From the IMG/VR virus record IMGVR_UViG_3300049222_000239, positions 1 through 31,137 of that record: DNA of 31,137 nt; one strand, written 5' to 3'. The first letter of the stretch is position 1. Each line of letters starts with the position of its first letter. A model generated the notes under the pieces. The model was not told the DNA's origin. It worked only from the letters and a program-made list of their open reading frames with translations, and did not search any database. The stretch is from a virus. This document shows positions 24,724-31,137 of the stretch, in pieces. Made by a program: the position numbers and the translations under genes.

Positions 24724-26526
24724 TTATAATGTTGTTACTCTCCCTTTTATATCGTTATTAGGGTATTTTATTTCAAATATCATTGGATCTAAAGAAGGAT
24801 ATACTATATTACTTTTGGTTGCTCCTTCAATATCGTAATCAAAAGTACTATAATTACCTCCTACTTTACTTTCTATTCTAATATCCTGTACTGTTTGAAC
24901 TCCTTTTACCCTATCTAATAAGGTATAGATTGTAGAAAGATTAATAGGTTGATTAATAGCCCATCTGTCTATATTAAAATGTTCTTTTAATGCTTCTGTG
25001 CATTTAAGTATAACTTCTCTTGAATTATAATTAGGTAGAGCTACTATCTCAAACTTAACTCCAATATTAATAACAAAAGCATCTTTTATTGTACAGCCAT
25101 CTGTTAAAGATTTAAACTGTCCTATATACTTTTTTAAGTTATTTTTCAATTGTGCTTTAGCTTGAACTAATTTCTTATTATTGTCATATGCTAAAACATA
25201 TAAACAAACTCCTAAAGGGTTATAAACGTTAGTATCACTAGAAGGTATATCTGCATCTGTAGTTACAAATGCTTTAGCTATAGAACCTAAGGTTGTAGGA
25301 AGAGTCATAGCTCTAAAAGCATAATCCTGTTTTGTTACTATTCTTCCCTGTTCGTTAAAAGATCTTAGAGAGTTCTGTCTTATTTCTTCAACAGTATCTC
25401 CATCTTTACCTCCTACTGCTGGTTCAGGGTTGTTAAAACTTAACGTGTTTAAGTACGTAGTATCTGTAGCAGATGTAATTATAGATTGTTGCCCTACTAG
25501 TGTATTAGAACCAATGTTAGACTCTATGCCACCACCTCTTAAGTACCTTACAGTCAGTGTTGTATTAGATGGTGAATTACCATATGCTGAGCTAAATAAA
25601 AAGTTAGAGGGATCGTATGCATAATCTGTTCTTCTTACTCCTTGATTAGTTCCTGAACCTGCATTAGTTGGATTAGGTAGGAATGTATCATCGTTTGATG
25701 TTGACATCCCAGAGCCGAATTGTATTTGTAGTTGACCATTAGAGTTAAACCTAGTAACAAACCTATTAGCTGTTTTAGTAGCGGTTAGTAGGTATGGCAC
25801 TTCGTTTGCATTATCACCGGTATTTAGAGCTTCTGTAAATACAGTGTCTTGACCTAAAAACGGTACCTCTGTCCATGTATTTCCGTCGCTATCGGTTATA
25901 TCTAAAACTCCTATGATTTGACTATCGTCTATTGCTAAAGTTAAAAATTTAGAAGCATTACCTACAGTGAAGTTTTCAGATACTATCTCTCCTGATTGTG
26001 CTACTGTGTTTTTTGTTAATTCGTACTCTGTTGGGTTACCGTTAGAATCAACACTATAAATTACAGTTTCGGTAGGGTCATAAGAACTAGAAAATGCAAA
26101 ATCAATTCTTTCCTGTATGATAAATTTTTGTGTTCCTGCTGATAGTGTTCCGTTTTCGTTTATTACTATTGCTTGATCAAAATCAGGTAAGTAATTAGAC
26201 CCTGATGCAGCTACTCTCTGTTTAATCTCTACATTAACGGTAGATGCTGTGGTGAGTTTTGGTTTATACCCCATCATGTAGGCCATAGCGTATAAATTAC
26301 CTGGATCTTGGGCGTACTGTAAAAATGTTTCTTGTAGTTGACTATCTTGGTAGAATGAAAGCATATCTCCAACATATGCAGACATTTCAATAAACATCAT
26401 ACCTGGAGAGGTAGGGGAAAAGTCATTATATGAATCAGGAAAATAATTCTTAGCTAACTCTATCAACTGCCCTCTAAGGTTAGAGAAGTTTTTATCTGTG
26501 TATTGTATATTAATATCTTGAGCCAT
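24724..26526 (-). CDS. 6: Baseplate wedge subunit, gp6-like (gpJ family)
   Basis: This 600-aa protein matches the gp6/gpJ wedge family. The N-terminal signature PTSPGMMFIEMSAYVGDMLS (about residues 38-57), followed by FYQDSQLQETFLQ and AMAYMMGYKP, is diagnostic. It continues with the central module NSLRSFNEQGRIVTKQDYAF at about 385-405. The C-terminal part has the repeated alpha/beta domains of this family (VFVINIGVKFEIVALPNYNS-like and IYTLLDRVKGVQTVQDIRI). T4 gp6 is 660 aa. Together with gp25 it would form the ring of wedges around the hub. The start overlaps the gp25 stop by one base. Confidence 0.88.
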   Translation of the reverse strand: MAQDINIQYTDKNFSNLRGQLIELAKNYFPDSYNDFSPTSPGMMFIEMSAYVGDMLSFYQDSQLQETFLQYAQDPGNLYAMAYMMGYKPKLTTASTVNVEIKQRVAASGSNYLPDFDQAIVINENGTLSAGTQKFIIQERIDFAFSSSYDPTETVIYSVDSNGNPTEYELTKNTVAQSGEIVSENFTVGNASKFLTLAIDDSQIIGVLDITDSDGNTWTEVPFLGQDTVFTEALNTGDNANEVPYLLTATKTANRFVTRFNSNGQLQIQFGSGMSTSNDDTFLPNPTNAGSGTNQGVRRTDYAYDPSNFLFSSAYGNSPSNTTLTVRYLRGGGIESNIGSNTLVGQQSIITSATDTTYLNTLSFNNPEPAVGGKDGDTVEEIRQNSLRSFNEQGRIVTKQDYAFRAMTLPTTLGSIAKAFVTTDADIPSSDTNVYNPLGVCLYVLAYDNNKKLVQAKAQLKNNLKKYIGQFKSLTDGCTIKDAFVINIGVKFEIVALPNYNSREVILKCTEALKEHFNIDRWAINQPINLSTIYTLLDRVKGVQTVQDIRIESKVGGNYSTFDYDIEGATKSNIVYPSLDPMIFEIKYPNNDIKGRVTTL

Positions 26527-26936
26527 TATTGTTCAAAATTTATTGTTATCTCATCTTCAACTTGAGTATCAACTATTCTAAAATTTAGAGTAAAGCTAAT
26601 TAAGTTTGAATCAGGTTTTCCTATTAGATTTAAATTTAATATTTCTAAATTAGGAAAATAAGTTTGTAAAGCGTCTCTTACTAGAAATTCTAAATCAGTT
26701 AAATTTTCTCGATTTATATTTTGAAAGAGCAAATTTCGGATACCAGAACCAAAACCAGGGTTATGGAATCTCTCGCCTTTACCTGTCAAGATATAGTTTA
26801 TTAAATTAGATTTAATAGCTTCTTTAGTTTCGTACGTAGAATTAAATACAGCCTTACCTGAAAAAGGTATAGCTACGCCTACAGCCTTTCTAGGTTGTAA
26901 ATCTAATGGATTTATTTTCTTCGCTTCGAATGCCAT
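26526..26936 (-). CDS. 25: Baseplate wedge protein, gp25-like
   Basis: The 136-aa protein matches the GPW/gp25 family, the wedge component that templates sheath polymerisation. Visible hallmarks are VGVAIPFSGKAVFNSTYETK near the N-terminus, then AIKSNLINYILTGKGERFHN and PGFGSGIRNLLFQ (residues about 39-75), and NLTDLEFLVRDALQTYFPNL. The protein ends in two beta strands (LISFTLNFRIVD; DEITINFEQ). Length equals the family norm (T4 gp25 is 132 aa). It sits immediately before the gp6-like gene with a one-base overlap, as in other contractile tails where gp25 and gp6 form the wedge core. Confidence 0.9.
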   Translation of the reverse strand: MAFEAKKINPLDLQPRKAVGVAIPFSGKAVFNSTYETKEAIKSNLINYILTGKGERFHNPGFGSGIRNLLFQNINRENLTDLEFLVRDALQTYFPNLEILNLNLIGKPDSNLISFTLNFRIVDTQVEDEITINFEQ

Positions 26937-26937
26937 A

Positions 26938-27375
26938 TTATACTATACCTGCTCTTTGTTTATCTTTTTCATTAGAGGCTTTAAATACTTGCCCTGCTTT
27001 TTTAACAAAGTCTAACTGGGATATATCCATTCCTGGTTGAGTGTTGCTCATTCCCATTTGACTTGCCATACTAGTAGCCATATTTGGCATACCTTGTACC
27101 ATATCTGATGTCCCGTTAAAGACTGTTTTAAAGTCTTCGTTAGTCATACCATCAGCAGTTTGTTTTAACATCTCGTTTATACTTTTATTCCCAGCCACTG
27201 GGTTGGTAGGAGATGGTGTTGGTACTGTGCTATTTACCTGTTTATGTTCAGCTACTTTTTGAACAGTTGGTGTACTAGCATTTTTTACTGCTTCGTTAAG
27301 GATGTCCTGTAACTCTTCCTTAACAGCAGATCTAACCTCTTCGCGTATAATTTTACGTAATTGATTTAGTTTCAT
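26938..27375 (-). CDS. Small helical phage protein, unknown function
   Basis: This 145-aa protein begins with an amphipathic charged helix (MKLNQLRKIIREEVRSAVKE), a start shared by many small marine-phage structural proteins. A low-complexity Thr/Pro/Asn linker follows at about residues 50-65. The C-terminal half is rich in Met and Gln (MVQGMPNMATSMASQMGMSN) and ends basic. There is no membrane segment or catalytic motif. It lies directly before the gp25-like gene with a one-base gap, so it is probably a minor baseplate or assembly factor, but that is context only. Confidence 0.55.
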   Translation of the reverse strand: MKLNQLRKIIREEVRSAVKEELQDILNEAVKNASTPTVQKVAEHKQVNSTVPTPSPTNPVAGNKSINEMLKQTADGMTNEDFKTVFNGTSDMVQGMPNMATSMASQMGMSNTQPGMDISQLDFVKKAGQVFKASNEKDKQRAGIV

Positions 27376-27378
27376 ATT

Positions 27379-27386
27379 AATAAATA
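27379..27386 (-). promoter_or_regulatory. Candidate late-promoter element (variant TATTTATT)
   Basis: In the 17-bp gap before the 145-aa gene, the coding strand reads CTATTTATTAATATG, ending in the start codon. It matches seven of the eight bases of the TATTTATA element seen in other gaps. It lies very close to the ATG, so a transcript from here would need to start almost at the codon. This is weaker than the other sites. Confidence 0.2.
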
Positions 27387-27392
27387 GTTAAG

Positions 27393-28226
27393 TTATGGAA
27401 GTTGATTGTTAATTCTAAATTTTATTTCGTCTATCAACACTCTTGTTGATGAACTAAATGAAGAAGGTCCTCTCATTACTACAACTCCTCTATCATTTTC
27501 TACTTGAGCGAACCTCTTTTTTGCAAATCCAGGAGAGTTTTTATCTTCTTGGATTGTTATTGCGTAATCTTTATAAAAATATTTACCTTTTCCATCTGTA
27601 TTACCTGAGCCTAAGCCAGAATTAGATGGTAAGTTTTCTATAGCTGCTAGTACCTCTGCTTTTTGATTATCCGGGAGTGCTTCTACACACTCAAATAATT
27701 TTAAGTCAATACTTTGTAGCTTTTCTTTCACCGGTGTTAGTCCTTCTATACTTATAGAAGTAAGAGATCTAATGGCTTGTACGTCGTCCATTAAGAGTTC
27801 AACTATTTTACACGCTATGTTAAGTAATTGAGCAAATCTGTTTTGAGCCCCAACAGTAATAGAGAAAATTATACCACCTATATCTGAGGGTCCTCCAGTA
27901 GGTGGAGGTCCTATAGTAGTTGGCATAGGTATCTGTTCTAGTATAAGCACTGTAGCTTTTGCTGCTTGTATGGGAGGCTCTAAAACATCGGCGAATTTAT
28001 TAACCGGTTCAATTTTCTTTTCCAACCCGTTTATCATATTAAGTAAGTTGTCTCTAATAGCAAGTAGTTTTTTTAATTCCTCTACCGGTGGGCACTGTTG
28101 CCCCATTATCTGTTCGATAATCTTATTCACTTCTTCATAAACTTTAGCTATAATATAAGCTTCTAGTCTTGCAAGATATTTCGCTACAAAGAGCGCTAGA
28201 TTAGATGGAGGTATAGTACACGGCAT
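27393..28226 (-). CDS. Conserved baseplate-region protein, unknown function
   Basis: The 277-aa protein has a helical N-terminal half with hydrophobic stretches (LALFVAKYLARLEAYIIAKV; PPVEELKKLLAIRDNLLNMI) and a Pro/Gly-rich linker at about residues 103-118. More helices follow, then a compact beta-rich C-terminal domain with YFYKDYAITIQEDKNSPGFA, RGVVVMRGPSSFSSSTRVLI and IDEIKFRINNQLP. That C-terminal module is one I recall in many marine myovirus contigs next to the spike gene, without a known function. Being directly downstream of the gp5-like spike (one-base overlap) suggests a hub or spike-associated role. It is too short and not repetitive enough for a tape-measure protein. Confidence 0.6.
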   Translation of the reverse strand: MPCTIPPSNLALFVAKYLARLEAYIIAKVYEEVNKIIEQIMGQQCPPVEELKKLLAIRDNLLNMINGLEKKIEPVNKFADVLEPPIQAAKATVLILEQIPMPTTIGPPPTGGPSDIGGIIFSITVGAQNRFAQLLNIACKIVELLMDDVQAIRSLTSISIEGLTPVKEKLQSIDLKLFECVEALPDNQKAEVLAAIENLPSNSGLGSGNTDGKGKYFYKDYAITIQEDKNSPGFAKKRFAQVENDRGVVVMRGPSSFSSSTRVLIDEIKFRINNQLP

Positions 28227-29407
28227 TATTCAATAAATAATTTTTTGGATTTTAAATTACTACCTCCTTTTGGATTAAGCTGTCTTTTTAACTGTTTGAG
28301 AATAATTTTTGCGGAATTACCTTTTAAGTTTAAGGTAGGAATAGCACTATGTCCAGTAACTTTTGCTGCTGCCATTGCATTTGCCATAGATATAAGCTGA
28401 TCCAGCACATCTTGCATAAATGCTTCCATTCTATGTCCTAATACTGCAGGTTGTTTATTAGCACCGCTATTTGTTCTTGCTCTTACCCCTAAGTATATTT
28501 TATCAGCATCTATACACATATAGTCTTTTCCATCTATATTTACTGTGTTTGAGTTTAGTCCTATAGATTTTGGACTAGATAATAGGATGTCACTTTCTTT
28601 AGAGTTTAAAATTAACCTATTACTATTAAATAAAAGCTGTGCTCCTTGATATGACTCAGGAGTATCTGGTTTATCGTCATAAGAATCTCTTTTATCATTA
28701 GATAAAGTAAGAGGTATAGAATGATCTGATGTCAGGTATATAGAAGTACTATCTTCGTTAATATCTTCAACTATATGCTCAAATCCATTTTCTGTTTCTT
28801 TTTGACCATTTCTTAATATGATTAAAGGTTTATTTTTATTACTCTCTTCTATAAAAGGGGATTTATCTGATAGACCTCCTGTAAACCTGATTGAATGTCC
28901 TAGTCTTCCTTCTAGTATCATATCTCCAGGAAAAGGTTGAAGAGGTGCTATTTTATCGTCTATATCTATTCCGTCACCTATGTTTACATCACTGCTTGTC
29001 CAAGATTTAGCTGGGATAGCGTTATGATGAGGATGGTTCCAAATAGAATAAGGGGTAGTGTAGTAGACTCTACTTGCAGAAGAACCTTCGTCAACAGAAG
29101 GATCAGGTCCTTTTGTTAAAAATACTATTTCATTTTTTAAAGGTAATAGTTTAGAGTGGTGGTTAATAGGGAAGGCTTGGCCTGTGTATTCTACATCCCC
29201 GTCTTCTGATGGATCACTTCCTTCTTCACTTATAAGTCTGTAAAGTATCATTCCAACAGCAGATGTGCCATCGTATTCTTTATACTTAGGGTGAGAATCG
29301 TCCAATATAATATCTATAACCCTAGCAGGACCTAAAGAGTCTCTATTAGTTTTACTATTACTTCCTTTTGGAGTAACACCACCAGTTCTAAAATTAAAAT
29401 TACCCAT
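28226..29407 (-). CDS. 5: Baseplate central spike / hub protein, gp5-like without lysozyme
   Basis: This 393-aa protein looks like the trimeric puncturing spike at the tail tip. Residues about 28-120 form an OB-fold-like N-terminal region (ARVIDIILDDSHPKY, then AFPINHHSKLLPLKNEIVF). GDMILEGRLGHSIRFTGG follows at about 160-178. At about 255-305 is a run of short alternating strands (LLFNSNRLILNSKESDILLS, then NTVNIDGKDYMCIDADKIYL) typical of gp5/VgrG/gpV beta-prism spikes. A short helical C-terminus with a basic tail ends the protein. No lysozyme domain is visible between the OB region and the spike, unlike T4 gp5. Position upstream of gp25- and gp6-like genes fits T4 baseplate synteny. Both ends overlap their neighbours by one base. 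Confidence 0.75.
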   Translation of the reverse strand: MGNFNFRTGGVTPKGSNSKTNRDSLGPARVIDIILDDSHPKYKEYDGTSAVGMILYRLISEEGSDPSEDGDVEYTGQAFPINHHSKLLPLKNEIVFLTKGPDPSVDEGSSASRVYYTTPYSIWNHPHHNAIPAKSWTSSDVNIGDGIDIDDKIAPLQPFPGDMILEGRLGHSIRFTGGLSDKSPFIEESNKNKPLIILRNGQKETENGFEHIVEDINEDSTSIYLTSDHSIPLTLSNDKRDSYDDKPDTPESYQGAQLLFNSNRLILNSKESDILLSSPKSIGLNSNTVNIDGKDYMCIDADKIYLGVRARTNSGANKQPAVLGHRMEAFMQDVLDQLISMANAMAAAKVTGHSAIPTLNLKGNSAKIILKQLKRQLNPKGGSNLKSKKLFIE

Positions 29408-29772
29408 TACTCTTCGTCACTTTCTTCTGATACGTTTTTAATGTCTTCTTGTATCTCTTCTGATTCTTCTAAAAGACCTTGTAGAGATTCAAAATCGAAC
29501 ATTTCTCCATCACCACCTTTAGCTGTTATAGCTTCTAACCTCTGTATTACGGTAGCTAGTTTAATTAAATGTTCATCATTCTTCACTCCTATCTCCATAT
29601 ACTCTTTAATCATAGGAACTATCAAAGTAGCATCTCCTATGTTTTCTATAAGAGGTTTTAATTCTCCTATTAGAGCTTTCACCTGAGATTTAGTCTCTTT
29701 AGAATTATCATAGATTTCACCAAAAAGGTCAGATAGCGATTTACCTTTAAATATCTCTTTACTACTGTCCAT
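29407..29772 (-). CDS. Acidic conserved phage protein, unknown function
   Basis: This 121-aa protein is predicted mostly helical. An N-terminal half (SLSDLFGEIYDNSKETKSQV) is followed by a hydrophobic helix (DATLIVPMIKEYMEIG) and a very acidic C-terminus dominated by Glu, Ser and Asp. There is no membrane segment or catalytic motif. It lies between the late sigma gene and the gp5-like spike gene and its stop overlaps the spike start by one base, which points to a role in assembly or to co-expression with the baseplate. I recognise the general type from marine T4-like phages but know no function. The start is supported by a 26-bp upstream gap and an A-rich leader (TAAAAGACTTATT). Confidence 0.65.
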   Translation of the reverse strand: MDSSKEIFKGKSLSDLFGEIYDNSKETKSQVKALIGELKPLIENIGDATLIVPMIKEYMEIGVKNDEHLIKLATVIQRLEAITAKGGDGEMFDFESLQGLLEESEEIQEDIKNVSEESDEE

Positions 29773-29787
29773 AATAAGTCTTTTACA

Positions 29788-29795
29788 TATAAATA
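29788..29795 (-). promoter_or_regulatory. Candidate late-promoter element TATTTATA
   Basis: In the 26-bp gap before the 121-aa gene, the coding strand reads CTATTTATATGTAAAAGAC, 15 bases before the ATG. The octamer TATTTATA recurs in three other gaps. It is the reverse complement of the T4 late octamer TATAAATA, so the assignment as a promoter is an inference from recurrence and position only. Confidence 0.35.
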
Positions 29796-29798
29796 GAT

Positions 29799-30503
29799 TT
29801 AAACTAACTTTGTTTTAATTAGTCCAACATTATTATACTTTTCGAACAGTTCGTAGTATTTAATTTTTAATTTATTTACTACTTTAGTTAAATGAGGGGT
29901 TTCACAATCTGTCATCTCTCTGATGTAGATATAAAGTGCTTTCTTTTTAAATATATCTAAATCCTGTCTGGTTCTAAATATAGTAAGTATGGCATCTGCT
30001 ATCTTTCTTTCTGATTCTTTAGGGAATATCTCCTCTAACACCATATAAGTTTCAGTAACATATATGTCTAAAAATGCTCCTAATGTAATTGCGTCTTCTT
30101 CGTTAGGAATGGGGGAAGGATTATAACCTTCTTGCATTTCATCAAAAGTACCTATCTTTTTAAGGTTCTTATAGTTCTTATTATTATAGTTGATTAACCA
30201 CCTTTTTACTATAGTTCCGAAATATGAATAAGCTTTTGCGCCGTTAGTTGGATCAAACTTCATAATCTTCTCCTCTAACAACATTGAAACTATCTCATGT
30301 TTTAAGTCTTCAATTTTATCTACATCTGTGTAGTAAAACTTAAAAGTATGTATAATGTTCTCTGCTAACTTATAAAACGGGTAATAGATGTGTTCTGTAA
30401 AGATACTGTTTCGGTAGTCACCGTCAGTGGATTCGTTATATTTAACTATATACTCTTCTGTTTCTTTTGTAAAGTAATTAGCTTTGCTCTTCTTTCTTGC
30501 CAT
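29799..30503 (-). CDS. 55: Late-transcription RNA polymerase sigma factor (T4 gp55-like)
   Basis: The 234-aa protein resembles the divergent T4-type late sigma factors, which direct host RNA polymerase to short -10-like late promoters. The segment at about residues 65-115 carries EDLKHEIVSMLLEEKIMKFD, then NGAKAYSYFGTIVKRWLINY and NNKNYKNLKK. This is the sigma region 2-like core seen in marine gp55 homologues (acidic helix, FDP-NGAKAYSYFG, basic NY-N-KN-YK). No region 4 is evident, as expected for gp55. T4 gp55 is 185 aa; this one is longer at both ends. The start lies inside the 3' end of the upstream membrane-protein gene. Its product would be the natural reader of the TATTTATA elements found in several gaps of this block (inference). 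Confidence 0.8.
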   Translation of the reverse strand: MARKKSKANYFTKETEEYIVKYNESTDGDYRNSIFTEHIYYPFYKLAENIIHTFKFYYTDVDKIEDLKHEIVSMLLEEKIMKFDPTNGAKAYSYFGTIVKRWLINYNNKNYKNLKKIGTFDEMQEGYNPSPIPNEEDAITLGAFLDIYVTETYMVLEEIFPKESERKIADAILTIFRTRQDLDIFKKKALYIYIREMTDCETPHLTKVVNKLKIKYYELFEKYNNVGLIKTKLV

Positions 30504-30798
30504 AATTCTCGGGGAGCATATATCGGTCTAGCTCTTTTTGTACTAGTTTCATTTGTTCAAAAAAATAACCGACCTCATCATCCGATTGAAAGACCCCTCT
30601 TTCGTCAAGTTTACTAAGGTGCTTTTTAGAATCTCCTATTAAATTAGAGATATTTTGAAGATACTGTGTTTGATTTATAGTAACATCTTCGTAGTTCTCT
30701 ACTTTTAACAGTAGGTTTCTTATAATATAAGATAAAATAAATATAATTCCAACTAATATTCCGGAAATTATGTAAAATAGTGTAGGATTTATGTCCAT
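30478..30798 (-). CDS. Small single-pass membrane protein, unknown function
   Basis: This 106-aa protein has one clear hydrophobic helix at about residues 7-30 (LFYIISGILVGIIFILSYII). A charged, probably helical segment follows (about 32-95), ending in a Lys/Glu-rich tail. The short polar N-terminus before the helix resembles a signal anchor, with the rest probably in the cytoplasm. There is no cleavage site or lipobox. The start overlaps the preceding stop by one base. The end overlaps the sigma-factor start by 26 bases in a different frame, so the two are likely co-translated. It does not look like a holin, which usually has two or more helices, but that cannot be excluded. No family recognised. 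Confidence 0.7.
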   Translation of the reverse strand: MDINPTLFYIISGILVGIIFILSYIIRNLLLKVENYEDVTINQTQYLQNISNLIGDSKKHLSKLDERGVFQSDDEVGYFFEQMKLVQKELDRYMLPENYGKKEEQS

Positions 30799-31137
30799 TA
30801 TAGGTTTTTTAACATGTTAGTAAGGCCTTTTGAGGAATTTACCCGCTTGCCTGTGGAAGAATTTGTCTTTTTTATGTTTGGAGTAGAGGTTCCGCCGTTT
30901 TTCTTCCAAATATCGTACTCTACCTTGGATGCTAAGAAGTCTGCAGTGTGTAGTACTGATATTATAGCTGTTTTCTGTCTAGAAGACTCTACATTACTGA
31001 AAAAGTATGCTTCATTAGCTTTATCGAACACACCATCATGACATCTGATAGCTAAAAATTCTTTTTGATCTACTTTTATACCAAACTTCTGTAAAATATA
31101 TAAAGATCTGTCTGGGATGAGCATAAAGTCTAGGTCT
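30798..31137 (-). CDS. HD-domain phosphohydrolase, C-terminal part (runs off window)
   Basis: The open frame continues past the window edge: the codons before the first Met (31124) read Asp-Leu-Asp-Phe with no stop. This is therefore the C-terminal portion of a longer protein and the Met is probably internal. The visible part contains IPDRSLYILQKFGI, FLAIRCHDGVFD and SVLHTADFLASKVEYDIW. That combination matches the C-terminal half of an HD-superfamily hydrolase I recall as common in marine myoviruses. The metal-binding HD pair itself would lie beyond the window. The last 35 residues are Ser/Thr/Lys-rich and look disordered. Its stop overlaps the next start by one base, suggesting translational coupling. 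Family recognition is from memory of motif patterns; the substrate is unknown. Confidence 0.6.
   Translation of the reverse strand, partial: DLDFMLIPDRSLYILQKFGIKVDQKEFLAIRCHDGVFDKANEAYFFSNVESSRQKTAIISVLHTADFLASKVEYDIWKKNGGTSTPNIKKTNSSTGKRVNSSKGLTNMLKNL

Noticed and set aside
27393-28226. 277-aa helical protein as tape-measure protein
   Set aside because: Far too short for a contractile-tail tape measure, lacks long coiled-coil repeats and has a compact beta C-terminal domain.
30478-30798. Holin for the 106-aa membrane protein
   Set aside because: Only one hydrophobic helix and a long charged helical tail, with no adjacent endolysin; a holin role cannot be supported.

Overview
The window is about 31 kb of a tailed-phage genome, or a phage-derived contig. 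It is AT-rich, all genes lie on the minus strand, and they are packed with 1-26 bp overlaps or gaps of at most 55 bp, so transcription runs from the right end to the left end. Recognisable T4-type parts (gp55-like late sigma factor, gp5-like spike, gp25 and gp6 wedge proteins, gp12-like collar fibre) mark it as a contractile-tailed (myovirus-type) phage, and this is its baseplate and tail-fibre block. No tRNA, rRNA, CRISPR array, IS element or integrase was seen.

The host is inferred, not shown. Most starts lack a Shine-Dalgarno sequence and have A/T-rich leaders. One baseplate protein carries two Ig-like repeats of a type common in flavobacterial surface proteins, followed by a BACON-like domain. 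Together these favour a marine Bacteroidota (Flavobacteriia-like) host.

Layout in transcription order. (1) 31137-29407: the end of an HD-domain hydrolase, a one-helix membrane protein, the late sigma factor and an acidic unknown. (2) 29407-24724: gp5-like spike, two conserved unknowns, gp25-like and gp6-like wedge proteins. (3) 24722-13270: a CBM-like beta-sandwich protein, a coiled-coil/Arg-rich protein, a 1568-aa baseplate protein ending in Ig-Ig-BACON-Hint, a 587-aa and a 219-aa structural protein, and a paralogous pair. (4) 13267-2062: a gp12-like collar fibre and a 3171-aa giant fibre that share an N-terminal anchor. The giant fibre carries many repeats, two lectin-like domains, an internal Hint domain and a C-terminal S74 chaperone. 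(5) 2056-11: a small anchor-plus-Hint protein, a GIY-YIG nuclease and a conserved unknown with a basic Cys-containing tail.

The most striking feature is three separate endonuclease-free Hint (hedgehog/intein-type) autoprocessing domains in three different tail genes. Each keeps the Cys/Ser-1, [T/S]xxH and terminal His-Asn signature. None has Cys, Ser or Thr after the Asn, so canonical intein splicing is not expected. One of them shares a polypeptide with an autoproteolytic S74 domain. This suggests a tail tip matured, trimmed or covalently joined by self-processing. A second pattern is a TATTTATA element (coding strand) in most of the larger intergenic gaps, a candidate late promoter for the encoded sigma factor.
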